From a virus: a stretch of DNA of 38,870 nucleotides. Below are positions 9,246 to 16,885 of the stretch, one piece after another (the stretch's first letter is position 1; every line of letters starts with the position of its first letter). The translations under genes were made by a program, and so were the position numbers. The notes under the pieces were generated by a model. The model was not told where the DNA came from. It was given only the letters and a program-made list of their open reading frames with translations, and ran no database searches. The DNA lies in IMG/VR virus record IMGVR_UViG_3300047550_002356, positions 1-38,870 of that record; one strand, 5' to 3'.

Positions 9246-9510
9246 ACGCTTTTTTTCTTAATAATGCCTCATATTCATTTTTACTTTTAAGATATGCAAG
9301 GTCATTTAAAAAATGAACTGTTGGCATATCATATACTTTTGTCAATTCAATTCGTTCATATTGCGAAACCAATTCGGCTTGATAAATCCAACCATACTGT
9401 TCCATAAATCCCGATATGTTTCCTCCGCTTCCTTCCTCGTCATTGTCGTTTCCATTTGCTGCACCAAATAATCCTTCGAAAGATTTATCCAATTTAGATA
9501 TACATTGCAA
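9229..9510 (-). CDS. Tail assembly chaperone, -1 frame part (GT-like extension)
   Basis: A 93-codon open frame lying -1 relative to the preceding gene and overlapping its last 169 nt. It has no good start of its own: the first possible codon is a TTG inside a nine-T run. It looks like the second half of a frameshifted tail assembly chaperone: a Gly/Asp/Asn-rich linker (about 17-33), then a helical part QAELVSQYERIELTKVYDMP and FLNDLAYLKSKNEYEALL, with a basic end. Slippage on T TTT TTT (9516-9510) would join 159 residues of the upstream frame to these 93, giving a protein of about 252 residues. The alternative is a one-base homopolymer sequencing error. Confidence 0.65.
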   Translation of the reverse strand: MQCISKLDKSFEGLFGAANGNDNDEEGSGGNISGFMEQYGWIYQAELVSQYERIELTKVYDMPTVHFLNDLAYLKSKNEYEALLRKKAYAKKY

Positions 9511-9986
9511 AAAAAAACAACGCTTCCCAATACAGATGTTATTGGTGCTGATAACATATCATCCGCATAATCTTCGTGCTTTGTTGCATCGTATTTGTCA
9601 TCAATCCAAACTCCAAGTAGATTTCTTTTTTGAGGAATAACCATTGATGCCATAATCCTGTGCAAATTTCCATTTACATCTTTGTTGTAATATTTGCTTT
9701 CAATATATCTTGCAGCAGGGAGTTTGTTTATATCATATACGCAACGATACCTTCTACCATTTACATACAAATACTTTTTAGGCTCTTGTATCATCTCCTC
9801 CTCAATAAATTTTATACTTGATAGTAATTTATGAAATTGCTCCACATTCATTGCGTTTACTTCATTATCTGTTAAATTGTGCAATATGGCAGCAGTACGA
9901 ATATTTAATTCTAATTCGTCTGTTTCTGTTGTATGCAATACTGCAAGTTGTTGCCATTGAAATACTGTAACATCATTCCAATTCAT
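9342..9986 (-). CDS. Tail assembly chaperone, zero-frame product (G-like)
   Basis: A 214-residue protein directly upstream of the -1 frame part. The opening MNWNDVTVFQWQQLAVL and the helical N-terminal half fit tail assembly chaperones of siphoviruses, which bind the tape measure protein during tail assembly. At codons 157-159 the frame crosses GTT TTT TTT TGC, a possible -1 slippery site. The 55 residues after it (CNVYLNWINLSKDYL...) look less protein-like than the overlapping -1 frame, which suggests the zero-frame tail is either a minor extension or that the true protein is one continuous frame interrupted by a base error. An AATCTATTTATTACTATG leader precedes the start, after a 35-bp gap from the terminase gene. 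Confidence 0.65.
   Translation of the reverse strand: MNWNDVTVFQWQQLAVLHTTETDELELNIRTAAILHNLTDNEVNAMNVEQFHKLLSSIKFIEEEMIQEPKKYLYVNGRRYRCVYDINKLPAARYIESKYYNKDVNGNLHRIMASMVIPQKRNLLGVWIDDKYDATKHEDYADDMLSAPITSVLGSVVFFCNVYLNWINLSKDYLVQQMETTMTRKEAEETYRDLWNSMVGFIKPNWFRNMNELN
9510..9516 (-). promoter_or_regulatory. Candidate -1 ribosomal frameshift site T TTT TTT
   Basis: On the minus strand the zero frame reads GTT GTT TTT TTT TGC, so the heptamer T TTT TTT fits the X XXY YYZ rule with codons in register. A -1 slip continues as TTG CAA TGT into the 93-codon frame. The T run is nine bases long (9509-9517). No strong downstream pseudoknot was identified by eye. Confidence 0.5.
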
Positions 9987-10021
9987 AGTAATAAATAGAT
10001 TTTTTCAAGTTTGTGTAATAC

Positions 10022-11179
10022 CTAAACAATAATATATCTTCCGCTTCCTGCATTTTTGCTATACATACTCCAAGCCAATGCAAGGCTCATAACGCAATCA
10101 TCGTGAAATCCTTTGGGTGCTGAATACTTAACTCCTGTGTTAGAGTATTGATATTCAAACATTTCAAGTTCATAAACTATTGCTCCTTCCGGATAAGATA
10201 TTTTTCTTTGTTGTATGGCAGATGCTATACCTTCCATTAATTGCTGCTTTGTAGTTGCAGAAAATTTATACCCCGTAATATCTAATCCATCTTTTCTTAA
10301 TTCTTCAAATATAGGGTCACCAACCCCTGTGCTATCAATTAATATAGGGGCTCTTTTTAAATTCATTATTTCATTCTTTGTCTGTCTCCAATCCTTTTGA
10401 AATCTATCAAAATAGCAAACAGAACCATTCTTATCAAGACCAATTATTACTGTATAGTCAACTGATTTACCTAAATCTATTCCATAACATACTGCCCTAT
10501 CCGGACTAATAGGATATATACATTGTCTTATGTATGTATATCCAAAAGGATTTGCGCTATTATCGCTTGGGTCTGCCATATACTCTTGATTGAAAACGTG
10601 TTCCGGCAGTTCCTTTTTTGCGCTATCTATTTCTGATTTTTCTATATGCGGATTATCGTATGTACTGAATTTGAAACTCTCCCAATCTTGTTCTTTATTT
10701 AATCCTTTTAGATATAATGAGTGAAAAAACTTTTTACCTTTTGGAGTAGATAAAAACAATGCTCTACCTTTATAATCAGTAAGCGTTGGTCTTATGGCAT
10801 TAAGCCATCCTTCTTCTAAATTATTTATGAATGCAGCCTCGTCAATTACGCATAGATGAAATTTTCTTCCACGAAGATTGTCTAATCTTTCTCCGGTAAA
10901 GAATTCATTTGTTCCTCCTGTTGGATATTCTATTAGTAGTTTATTTACATTATGTGGGAATGGAACTCTCTGTACTAATTTAGAAAAGAATGTTTCAGCA
11001 AGCGCATACGTTGGGGTTATGTATGCTACTGACTGTCCATTTAATGCTGCGGTAATTATTTCAACTTGAGATAATTCAGATTTACCGAAACGCCTTCCGC
11101 ACATTACAACACGAAATCGTGCCGTTGAATTGTATATCCTTTCTTGATTAATATGTGGTTCCGGTAATTCAAGAGTCAT
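10022..11179 (-). CDS. terL: Terminase large subunit
   Basis: A 385-residue DNA-packaging motor. The ATPase domain has a Walker A motif CGRRFGKS (27-34), a Walker B LCVIDEA (109-115, catalytic Glu114) and a coupling-motif-like LFLSTPKGK (141-149). The RNase H-like nuclease domain shows GIDLG with Asp235, LIDSTGVGD with Asp282 and FHDDCVMSLALAW with Asp360/361, the three acidic positions expected. The length is short for a terminase (typically 400-500) but no domain is missing. It overlaps the small-subunit-like gene by 4 nt, which supports co-translation. It is followed by a 35-bp gap with no terminator and then the tail chaperone gene. Confidence 0.95.
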   Translation of the reverse strand: MTLELPEPHINQERIYNSTARFRVVMCGRRFGKSELSQVEIITAALNGQSVAYITPTYALAETFFSKLVQRVPFPHNVNKLLIEYPTGGTNEFFTGERLDNLRGRKFHLCVIDEAAFINNLEEGWLNAIRPTLTDYKGRALFLSTPKGKKFFHSLYLKGLNKEQDWESFKFSTYDNPHIEKSEIDSAKKELPEHVFNQEYMADPSDNSANPFGYTYIRQCIYPISPDRAVCYGIDLGKSVDYTVIIGLDKNGSVCYFDRFQKDWRQTKNEIMNLKRAPILIDSTGVGDPIFEELRKDGLDITGYKFSATTKQQLMEGIASAIQQRKISYPEGAIVYELEMFEYQYSNTGVKYSAPKGFHDDCVMSLALAWSMYSKNAGSGRYIIV

Positions 11180-11547
11180 AATATTGTTTTGCCTTTTACA
11201 AACACAACTTCTATTTTTCCGTCATTAATCAAATTAGTAGTTTCCTTTGGCTTTCCATATACCCTTGTAAGCAATGTATCTATTGAATACAAAGAACCAT
11301 TCTTATATGATTTAAACATTGCGTGTGCAATAGTTTTTTCTAATATGGTAGCATTAGGATTTTTATATACATCTTCTAATTCTTCCATATTCATTTGAAG
11401 CATCACCTGTATAGTATCATTTATTTCAGATAACTTATATCCATTATTTCTTAATAGCGTAGTGAATTTTTTAGGTCTGCCTTTCTTATTAATCCTTTCG
11501 GGATGCGTATGAAATCCTTGTCCTTTTATTGCTTTAGGGTTTGCCAT
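11176..11547 (-). CDS. Putative terminase small subunit
   Basis: A 123-residue basic protein immediately upstream of, and overlapping by 4 nt, the large terminase gene. The N-terminus HTHPERINKKGRPKKFTTLL (about 13-32) carries a GRPKK AT-hook-like element. A C-terminal helical segment (TLLTRVYGKPKET, about 94-107) ends in a beta-like tail, consistent with small DNA-packaging or DUF5681-type proteins near phage terminases. I infer it recognises packaging DNA from location and basicity. The start codon abuts the stop of the IbrB-like gene, so the modification cassette and packaging genes form one continuous operon. Confidence 0.6.
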   Translation of the reverse strand: MANPKAIKGQGFHTHPERINKKGRPKKFTTLLRNNGYKLSEINDTIQVMLQMNMEELEDVYKNPNATILEKTIAHAMFKSYKNGSLYSIDTLLTRVYGKPKETTNLINDGKIEVVFVKGKTIL

Positions 11548-12057
11548 TTATTTAGGTTTCCAAGATTTACTAAATTCTTTATTCTTAAATACTTCGCTTT
11601 TAGGTATTCCTTTTGTATATAAAAGCCTAACTACTTCTTCCTTTTCCATCATCAATCTACTCATTATTTCTTCACCACTTAATCCCTGCTTTATCATATC
11701 ATTTACTATATCACTCATTTGCAATACTGCGTGTGTTCCTCTTGCCCTATTGTGCCTTATTGTAGCCATTTGTTGTTGGGATATATCAGTAGGCTTGAGC
11801 ATAACAGTAGGCACGTAACCGTCTGTAATGGCGTATATCTCTTTGTGTCCGGATACTGTCCAACGATGAAATCCATCAACGATTGTCATATCGGGGTTTA
11901 TTACTATTGGCTGCGTCCAACCATCTTCCGTTATTGATATTTTTAACAGTTTAAGTTCCGGCGGTGCTACCTTGTTTGGGTTATAGTTGTTTGGTTTTAA
12001 TTCGTCTCTGTGCCTCCATACAATATTGCTTAAAGGCTGATTTGCATATTTATTCAT
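11548..12057 (-). CDS. IbrB-like ParB/Srx-fold protein
   Basis: A 169-residue protein of the ParB N-terminal (Srx-like) fold, most like IbrB. Visible marks are the opening VWRHRDELKPNNYNPNKVAPPE (about 13-34), the TQPIVINPDMTIVDGFHRW block (48-66) with the DGFHR motif at 61-65, and the ATIRHNRARG segment (about 97-106) that corresponds to the ParB box II region. A helical C-terminus (ILM-rich, about 125-150) may be a small HTH. In bacteria, IbrB is encoded next to IbrA, a PAPS-reductase-like protein; here the PAPS-reductase-like gene is two genes upstream, separated only by a coupled unknown gene. The biochemical role of the pair is not established to my knowledge. It overlaps the upstream gene by 8 nt and abuts the terminase small subunit gene. 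Confidence 0.75.
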   Translation of the reverse strand: MNKYANQPLSNIVWRHRDELKPNNYNPNKVAPPELKLLKISITEDGWTQPIVINPDMTIVDGFHRWTVSGHKEIYAITDGYVPTVMLKPTDISQQQMATIRHNRARGTHAVLQMSDIVNDMIKQGLSGEEIMSRLMMEKEEVVRLLYTKGIPKSEVFKNKEFSKSWKPK

Positions 12058-12547
12058 ATCTTACATTTATATTTGAATGGTCAATAATATTTTTCCCCCC
12101 ACCGTATATTCTTCTTTCGCTATTCATTAAGAAATCTATCTGTCTTTTATCTTTATCTGTTTTGTTATCTTTATTTAATAATCCGGCAAAGTATATCTCT
12201 CTGTCATTTAATTTCATTTTAAGTAGCGTTTCTTCATCTTCGGTAGGAGCAGGGAATCTATATTCTTTGCTATCATCTATTAATGCTTTATTCAAAACCT
12301 GTACTGCTTTTATGGGTCTGCCCATTTCCCAATATTCATAATCACCTATTTCAAGATATATGTATTGCTTTTTATAGAATGATTTAGCCTTACCGTATAT
12401 TCTTATTATCCTAATAAAGTCTTCGAATAGTTTATCGTTATTAAATAACTTCCTTGTTGTGTATGTATGCGGAAATGTGTTTTGATAACTGACCGCATTT
12501 TTCCATACAGTATTATTTAATATTTCTTCCCAAGGTTTGCTATTCAT
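12050..12547 (-). CDS. Unknown protein of the PAPS-reductase/ParB cassette
   Basis: A 165-residue protein I cannot assign to a named family. Conspicuous segments are YLEIGDYEYWEMGRPI (about 64-79), LNKALIDDSKEYRFPAPTE (about 85-103) and the C-terminal SERRIYGGGKNIIDHSNINVRYE. The YWEMG segment next to conserved-looking charged residues suggests an enzyme or a nucleic-acid-binding protein rather than a structural one. Its start overlaps the stop of the PP-loop gene by 4 nt and its stop overlaps the IbrB-like start by 8 nt. Such double coupling implies stoichiometric synthesis and a shared complex or pathway with its neighbours. No signal peptide or membrane segment is present. Confidence 0.65.
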   Translation of the reverse strand: MNSKPWEEILNNTVWKNAVSYQNTFPHTYTTRKLFNNDKLFEDFIRIIRIYGKAKSFYKKQYIYLEIGDYEYWEMGRPIKAVQVLNKALIDDSKEYRFPAPTEDEETLLKMKLNDREIYFAGLLNKDNKTDKDKRQIDFLMNSERRIYGGGKNIIDHSNINVRYE

Positions 12548-13722
12548 AATCCATATATTTTTTCTGCTTCTTCAAGTGTTATTCCCAAGTCTTTTCTTTT
12601 TTTAATAGCCTCTGCCCTTAATACACTACTTTGTCTTCCTTTAAAATCTCCCCTTATAGCAACTCTGCATAATACTTTATATGATACTCCCGATAATGGG
12701 TGAGCATCTTCTTCTTCTATCTTTGCTTTTGTTTTATTTTTGTGCATACCGATATAAGAGTCTATCGTTGATTGCACTTGTACTTTGTAATCGTGGTCAT
12801 AACTATCTAATATGATATTAAGATATTCACTCCACTTTAAATCATCCGGCTTTACATTAGCATTCGAATATAAGTGAGTGTTACCATATCGCCAAGCGGT
12901 TGCTACTCCTTCAACTCTATTAATCATTTTATGCCATAATTCAGGGAAACATTCTGCATAAACCCACAATCCTCTTAATGGTTCTTCTCCGTATGGAGGA
13001 CATACCCTTTGAGTAAGAAACTTATTATTTAATCTTGTTTGATTAAATATATCATAGGTCTTATTATAATCCCATCCATATTTATTTACGCATAGCCAAA
13101 CATCTTCGCTTGACATATCATAAATAGGGAAACACCTATACTGATTGCTTGATGCCTCGCTTGTTGCCTGTATGTAAGAGTCATTCTTTTTTGTTGCTAT
13201 TACTTGAAACCTCCTTAAACTTTCTTGTGTTCTTATTCCTGTAAGCATAGCAATCCTTCCGTCTTTCCTTTCGTATAAGTATGGAGCAAACTCTTGAAAT
13301 GACATTCCTTTTTTAAAACGTGGATGGCTTGTTATTACATTATCCGGCAAATCCCTACACCATAAATCTTTCTTATCGCTATCCCAACAATACCAAAATG
13401 GTTCTTCATTTGAACAAGCATTACGGTGCTTAAATTCTAAACAAAACCATTTAAGATTTACATCTTTATTTTGCCTTACCCTTTCTACATATTCTATTGT
13501 AGGTGGATGTATTGCTTCCTCATCAAAGAATACTGCTTCTAATGGTAATCTGTTTTTTTCTTTTGCTACTTGTAGCGCAAGATTTAATACAGTAGTGCTA
13601 TCTTTCCCTCCCGAAAAACTAACCACAACTTTATCAAATGAGTCGTATATGTATCTTATTCTATTTAAAGCAGCATCATATACGTTATCCCCATCGTATT
13701 CTTTTTGCCTAATCCTTGCCAT
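12544..13722 (-). CDS. PAPS reductase-like PP-loop protein (IbrA-like)
   Basis: A 392-residue member of the PAPS reductase / adenine nucleotide alpha-hydrolase superfamily, close in layout to IbrA and DUF3440 proteins. The PP-loop SGGKDS sits at 37-42, followed by the beta strand EAVFFDEEAIHPPT (about 63-76) and by LTGIRTQESLRR (about 159-170), the region that binds the nucleotide in this superfamily. Several Cys residues (for example CSNEEPFWYC, WCRDLP, RCFPIYD, RVCPPYGEEP) could bind metal or carry sulfur. Family members activate or transfer sulfur or AMP; the substrate here is unknown. The start shares one base with the cupin stop (TAATG), and the end overlaps the next gene by 4 nt. Confidence 0.85.
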   Translation of the reverse strand: MARIRQKEYDGDNVYDAALNRIRYIYDSFDKVVVSFSGGKDSTTVLNLALQVAKEKNRLPLEAVFFDEEAIHPPTIEYVERVRQNKDVNLKWFCLEFKHRNACSNEEPFWYCWDSDKKDLWCRDLPDNVITSHPRFKKGMSFQEFAPYLYERKDGRIAMLTGIRTQESLRRFQVIATKKNDSYIQATSEASSNQYRCFPIYDMSSEDVWLCVNKYGWDYNKTYDIFNQTRLNNKFLTQRVCPPYGEEPLRGLWVYAECFPELWHKMINRVEGVATAWRYGNTHLYSNANVKPDDLKWSEYLNIILDSYDHDYKVQVQSTIDSYIGMHKNKTKAKIEEEDAHPLSGVSYKVLCRVAIRGDFKGRQSSVLRAEAIKKRKDLGITLEEAEKIYGL

Positions 13723-14516
13723 TATTTTGTTTTTATTGCATCAATATCTTTTGCAGGAATACCATTTACTATTGTCCTATTAATCATAGGATGGAATTCA
13801 TCTTCCGGTCCAAAGTCACTATCCGGATGGAATGCAATAACATCCATACTGCTATCGTATGTATTAAACTTATGCGTTCCGCTTTCATAGTAATTGCCAT
13901 CTAATCCAATCTTTCTGTCTGTTCCTGCATATTCCTTTATAACAAATATGCACCCTTCCACTAATGGTAAATTACCAAATGGAGTTACACATTCTCCTTC
14001 TCCTCTGATTACAATTCCTATTCTATGGCTTGGGTGAGTGTGAGATGTTTGCACAATGCTTTTTGGGAAATGCAAATGATTTAAGCAAGGGTCTCCTTTT
14101 TTTACAGGCGATATTAATAGGCTATCAGTACAACCATCAATATATTTTAATCTACCTTTTTCTTCTACAACACCGCCAATGTTTGTGTATGCTTTATAAT
14201 TATTTTCTGCATACAATCCTTTATCTGTTATCACTTCAATTACTATTGCTTTAAATGTTCCGAATAAATCAAAATAGCCGTGATGAGAAAAGTAAGTGTC
14301 TTTTGGTAAGTCTGCTTTTATTCCATTCTTAATTGTCAATGATGCTTTACCGGAATAGACAAATACAAAATAAGTATGATTGTCTTTAGGTATCATACCA
14401 ACACCATCTATTACATTGTAATAAACAAGAGGATACTTTGGGTGATTTGTCTCATCAAATATCAAACCCGAATTTGATATACCAAAACTTATGAAAGACT
14501 CTGTTTCCTGTTTCAT
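13722..14516 (-). CDS. Cupin-domain protein
   Basis: A 264-residue protein with a double-stranded beta-helix (cupin) in its second half. The QTSHTHPSHRIGIVIRGEGECVTPFG region (about 152-177) provides His-x-His and Glu ligands, and ESGTHKF (about 213-219) the last His. The N-terminal half (YFVFVYSGKASLTIKNG) may be a second, degenerate cupin. Cupins include sugar isomerases, dioxygenases and small-molecule sensors; nothing here picks one. Because it is stop-start coupled (shared base at 13722) to the PAPS-reductase-like gene, I infer a joint pathway, perhaps an oxidative or sugar-related step. It begins 10 bp after the ParB-like gene. It could also be a virion or accessory protein. Confidence 0.7.
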   Translation of the reverse strand: MKQETESFISFGISNSGLIFDETNHPKYPLVYYNVIDGVGMIPKDNHTYFVFVYSGKASLTIKNGIKADLPKDTYFSHHGYFDLFGTFKAIVIEVITDKGLYAENNYKAYTNIGGVVEEKGRLKYIDGCTDSLLISPVKKGDPCLNHLHFPKSIVQTSHTHPSHRIGIVIRGEGECVTPFGNLPLVEGCIFVIKEYAGTDRKIGLDGNYYESGTHKFNTYDSSMDVIAFHPDSDFGPEDEFHPMINRTIVNGIPAKDIDAIKTK

Positions 14517-14526
14517 AATATATGTT

Positions 14527-15099
14527 TTATTGTTTATTATATACTCTGATTATTTCCATTAGTGCATCTTCTATTTTTTCAAATAGAAAATTCTGTTTCA
14601 CTTTATTTATAGTATCAAGCAATAGCAATTTGTTTTCGTGTAGCATTATTAATTCAAATGTTGAATAGCCATCGTCTGTTGCTTTTGGCGAACGCTCATT
14701 ATCATCTTCGCTATCATTAATATCTTCAATCTTTATCTCCGGCATATCTGCGCCCCAATCATCTAACTTTTCAGCATCCCATTCGTTCGCAAGAATATCG
14801 TAATCCCATTCACCGTATGATAGATTGTCCTTTATAGTAAACTCTTTTTGTTGTTCTTCTGTCAACCCAACAACTTTTGATACAGGAACTTTTTTATATC
14901 CTAATTCGATTGCTGCACGATAACGCATATTACCGCCAATGATAACCATATCGTCATTAACTATGATTGGTCTTATCTCAAGCATCTGTGGGAACTCCTG
15001 TATTGACTTGACAAGTTTTTTAAACTTATAATCTTTTATAACTCTTGGGTTATTAGGATTTAGTTTTAGTTTCTTAATATCAATTTGCTGTGTTGTCAT
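14527..15099 (-). CDS. ParB N-terminal domain protein
   Basis: A 190-residue protein with a clear ParB/Srx N-terminal domain: IDIKKLKLNPNNPR (6-19), IRPIIVNDDMVIIGGN (42-57) and the GGNMRYRAA box (55-63). After it comes LSYGEWDYDILANEWD and LDDWGADMPEI (about 93-122), a stretch that in many phage and bacterial proteins links a ParB domain to a DNA methyltransferase. The methyltransferase is missing here, so this may be a stand-alone version that works with the separate methyltransferase of the same cassette (16091-16618). The acidic linker at 125-135 is followed by a helical C-terminus. It overlaps the glycosyltransferase gene by 4 nt. Predicted role: DNA binding or a nuclease-like/CTP-dependent activity; unproven. 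Confidence 0.8.
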   Translation of the reverse strand: MTTQQIDIKKLKLNPNNPRVIKDYKFKKLVKSIQEFPQMLEIRPIIVNDDMVIIGGNMRYRAAIELGYKKVPVSKVVGLTEEQQKEFTIKDNLSYGEWDYDILANEWDAEKLDDWGADMPEIKIEDINDSEDDNERSPKATDDGYSTFELIMLHENKLLLLDTINKVKQNFLFEKIEDALMEIIRVYNKQ

Positions 15100-16103
15100 T
15101 TGATTGTATTTTGGTATAATTGATTACGCTTTATATTTACCTTTTCTAAATTGTAGTTTTCATTTGCCCATTCGTATGATTTTAATCCCTGCTCAATAAC
15201 AAAGTTCTTATTGTCTGCGCAATACTTTATTTGTTTATACCAATCGCTTGCGCTATCAATAGGTATAATAGGACATCCTTTATATGGAGGCACATTTGAG
15301 GCTATTGTAGGGCATTTCTTTGCTGCCCCCTCTAATACCTTTAGGTTAGATTTCATTGAATTAAATCGGCTATAAACAAGCGGAGCAAGGGTAATATCTG
15401 CATCATTGTAGAAATTCATATAAGTATCAACAGGCTTTGCATTTCTTATTGTGCTATTTAGTTTTAATCCGCAAGTAAAGTTGTGTATGATTTTATGCCA
15501 TATAATTTTAGTATATTCATTTCGTTCATCGTATCCGCAAATAACAAATTGAGTTTTGTCCTTTAGCATCCTATCTGATTGTATTCTCTTAAAAGGATTG
15601 CGCAATAGGTCAACATCTTTTTCGTGTGTTATACTTCCGGCATACACAATCGTTGTTTTATCGTTGTTTATTTTCTCATTTGTGAATTGGTCTTTTCCGT
15701 ATGGTAATGCGTTAGGCAGTATTTCTACATTTGAATTTATGCTTTTTATTTCATTGTATAGCAATTCATTTGTGCAAGTAACAAGGTCTGCCTCTTTAAT
15801 GTGTGCTAATATGTTTTGTGTAGGATATGATTGGGCAAGAATATGCCAAGGGTCAAGATGCCAATAATCGTCAATATCAACTATGAGTTTAAAGTTGTAT
15901 TTCTTTTTATATTCTATTATGGTTTGTAGTTCTATGTTGTAGATATAACGATTAATTAAAAGTATATCAAAGTTTTCTGAAAGTATTTCATCGTTTAATG
16001 TATCGGTGAACATTGCATACTCCTTGTTTAGATAGTAAACAGGAAGCATTAATCTATGGTAACCTACTCCGCTATTTCTTTGTGTTACTACTAATATCCG
16101 CAT
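15096..16103 (-). CDS. Glycosyltransferase, GT-B type
   Basis: A 335-residue cytoplasmic glycosyltransferase. It shows a GT-B-like layout: MRILVVTQRNSGVGYHRL at the N-terminus, an IVDIDDYW segment (about 74-81), the inter-domain strand TTIVYAGSITHEKDVDLL (about 149-166) and a C-terminal domain with ADITLAPLVYSRFNSMKSNLKVLEGAAKKCPTIAS (about 235-269), in which the S.LK.LEG...P.IAS block resembles the nucleotide-sugar-binding end of GT4-like enzymes. The acceptor is unknown: modified DNA bases, a virion protein or a host surface glycan are all possible. Its placement between a methyltransferase and a ParB-domain protein favours nucleic acid. It overlaps the methyltransferase gene by 13 nt and the ParB gene by 4 nt. 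Confidence 0.8.
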   Translation of the reverse strand: MRILVVTQRNSGVGYHRLMLPVYYLNKEYAMFTDTLNDEILSENFDILLINRYIYNIELQTIIEYKKKYNFKLIVDIDDYWHLDPWHILAQSYPTQNILAHIKEADLVTCTNELLYNEIKSINSNVEILPNALPYGKDQFTNEKINNDKTTIVYAGSITHEKDVDLLRNPFKRIQSDRMLKDKTQFVICGYDERNEYTKIIWHKIIHNFTCGLKLNSTIRNAKPVDTYMNFYNDADITLAPLVYSRFNSMKSNLKVLEGAAKKCPTIASNVPPYKGCPIIPIDSASDWYKQIKYCADNKNFVIEQGLKSYEWANENYNLEKVNIKRNQLYQNTIK

Positions 16104-16618
16104 TCGAATAATTTAGTATAGTGTGTAGGGTATTTCATATCCCCTATTAGTTTATAATCGAACCCTTCAAACATCTTTACCCAATCTACTTGTGGCTTTA
16201 TGTTTATATGCCCCCAATCCTCATCTCTTGGACTTGTATCGCTTGTGCTACTAAATAGAATATAGTTTGGTTTTATTTTGTTAAATAGATTATCAATTTG
16301 TTTATCAGTCATATGCTCTGCAACTTCAATGAATAGCATCAAATCAGTCGTAATTGGCTCATTAATTATTTTTAGATATGGATAGTTTGATTTGATATGT
16401 TCTTTGTGTATTTTGAATTTCTCCCACACATAAACTTCTTTCCCTTGTTCGTAAAATGTATTTGCATATACTCCCATTCCTGCACCGTAATCAAGAACAG
16501 TATTAAATTTTATAATTAGTTGCTCATAGGTTTTATTTGTTAGACTTACAAAATCGGGGTTTCTTCCGGTAATCCCCATTTCGATTTCTGCCTTGTAAAA
16601 TTCCTGTTCACTTAACAT
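16091..16618 (-). CDS. Class I SAM-dependent methyltransferase
   Basis: A 175-residue methyltransferase. Motif I is VLDYGAGMGVYA (41-52), an acidic residue that would hold the SAM ribose follows in VYVWEKFKI (about 62-70), and the motif-IV region is MLFIEVAEHMTD (94-105), as in small-molecule (UbiG/Methyltransf_23-like) enzymes. It lacks the NPPY/DPPY motif of amino-methylating DNA enzymes and the PCQ motif of cytosine enzymes, so the target is more likely a sugar or small molecule than an unmodified base. It overlaps the glycosyltransferase gene by 13 nt, suggesting the two act on the same product. The 27-bp upstream gap holds part of a TTGTAA-N5-TTACAA palindrome. Confidence 0.8.
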   Translation of the reverse strand: MLSEQEFYKAEIEMGITGRNPDFVSLTNKTYEQLIIKFNTVLDYGAGMGVYANTFYEQGKEVYVWEKFKIHKEHIKSNYPYLKIINEPITTDLMLFIEVAEHMTDKQIDNLFNKIKPNYILFSSTSDTSPRDEDWGHINIKPQVDWVKMFEGFDYKLIGDMKYPTHYTKLFECGY

Positions 16619-16634
16619 CGTAATTTATTTGAGT

Positions 16635-16651
16635 TTGTAATCTATTTACAA
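16635..16651. promoter_or_regulatory. Palindrome TTGTAA-N5-TTACAA (site A)
   Basis: The 17 bases TTGTAATCTATTTACAA have perfect 6-bp arms. The exact reverse complement, also a palindrome with the same arms, is found at 24699-24715, 15 bp upstream of another gene. Here it straddles the stop codon of the 79-residue gene and ends 17 bp upstream of the methyltransferase start, a possible operator position. Confidence 0.4.
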
Positions 16652-16885
16652 TTCATCAAAATGGTACATAAGCCTTGATAACATTTCCATTACGCAATGG
16701 CTACACCAATATGTACATACATAATTGCAATCAATATACTTCCTGTATATCTGTTCGTATTTATGCAATATATCAAATGGAATATTTCTTACATAACCTA
16801 ACTTAATTGTTTCAAAGTTTATACTATTCTGTTCTAAAAATTGTATTTCTTCATCAGTCAAATTTCGTAGCATAACCTTGTTCAA
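16646..16885 (-). CDS. Small Cys-rich protein of unknown function
   Basis: A 79-residue protein with no recognised family. Its C-terminal third has a tight cysteine cluster, CNYVCTYWCSHCVME (about 53-67), with C-x3-C-x3-C-x2-C spacing that could form a small metal site, followed by a helical LSRLMYHFDEL end. The N-terminal part (LTDEEIQFLEQNSINF) is helical and polar. The start overlaps the SNase-like gene by 32 nt. The last two codons plus stop are part of the TTGTAA-N5-TTACAA palindrome. Confidence 0.6.
   Translation of the reverse strand: MNKVMLRNLTDEEIQFLEQNSINFETIKLGYVRNIPFDILHKYEQIYRKYIDCNYVCTYWCSHCVMEMLSRLMYHFDEL

Noticed and set aside
9229-9510. The 93-codon frame as an independent gene with TTG start
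   Set aside because: The TTG lies in a nine-T run and has no leader; joining by frameshift or a base error is more likely.
16846-16860. CTGATGA on the minus strand as a second hammerhead
   Set aside because: No stem II, GAAA or stem III partner nearby; it is inside a coding region.
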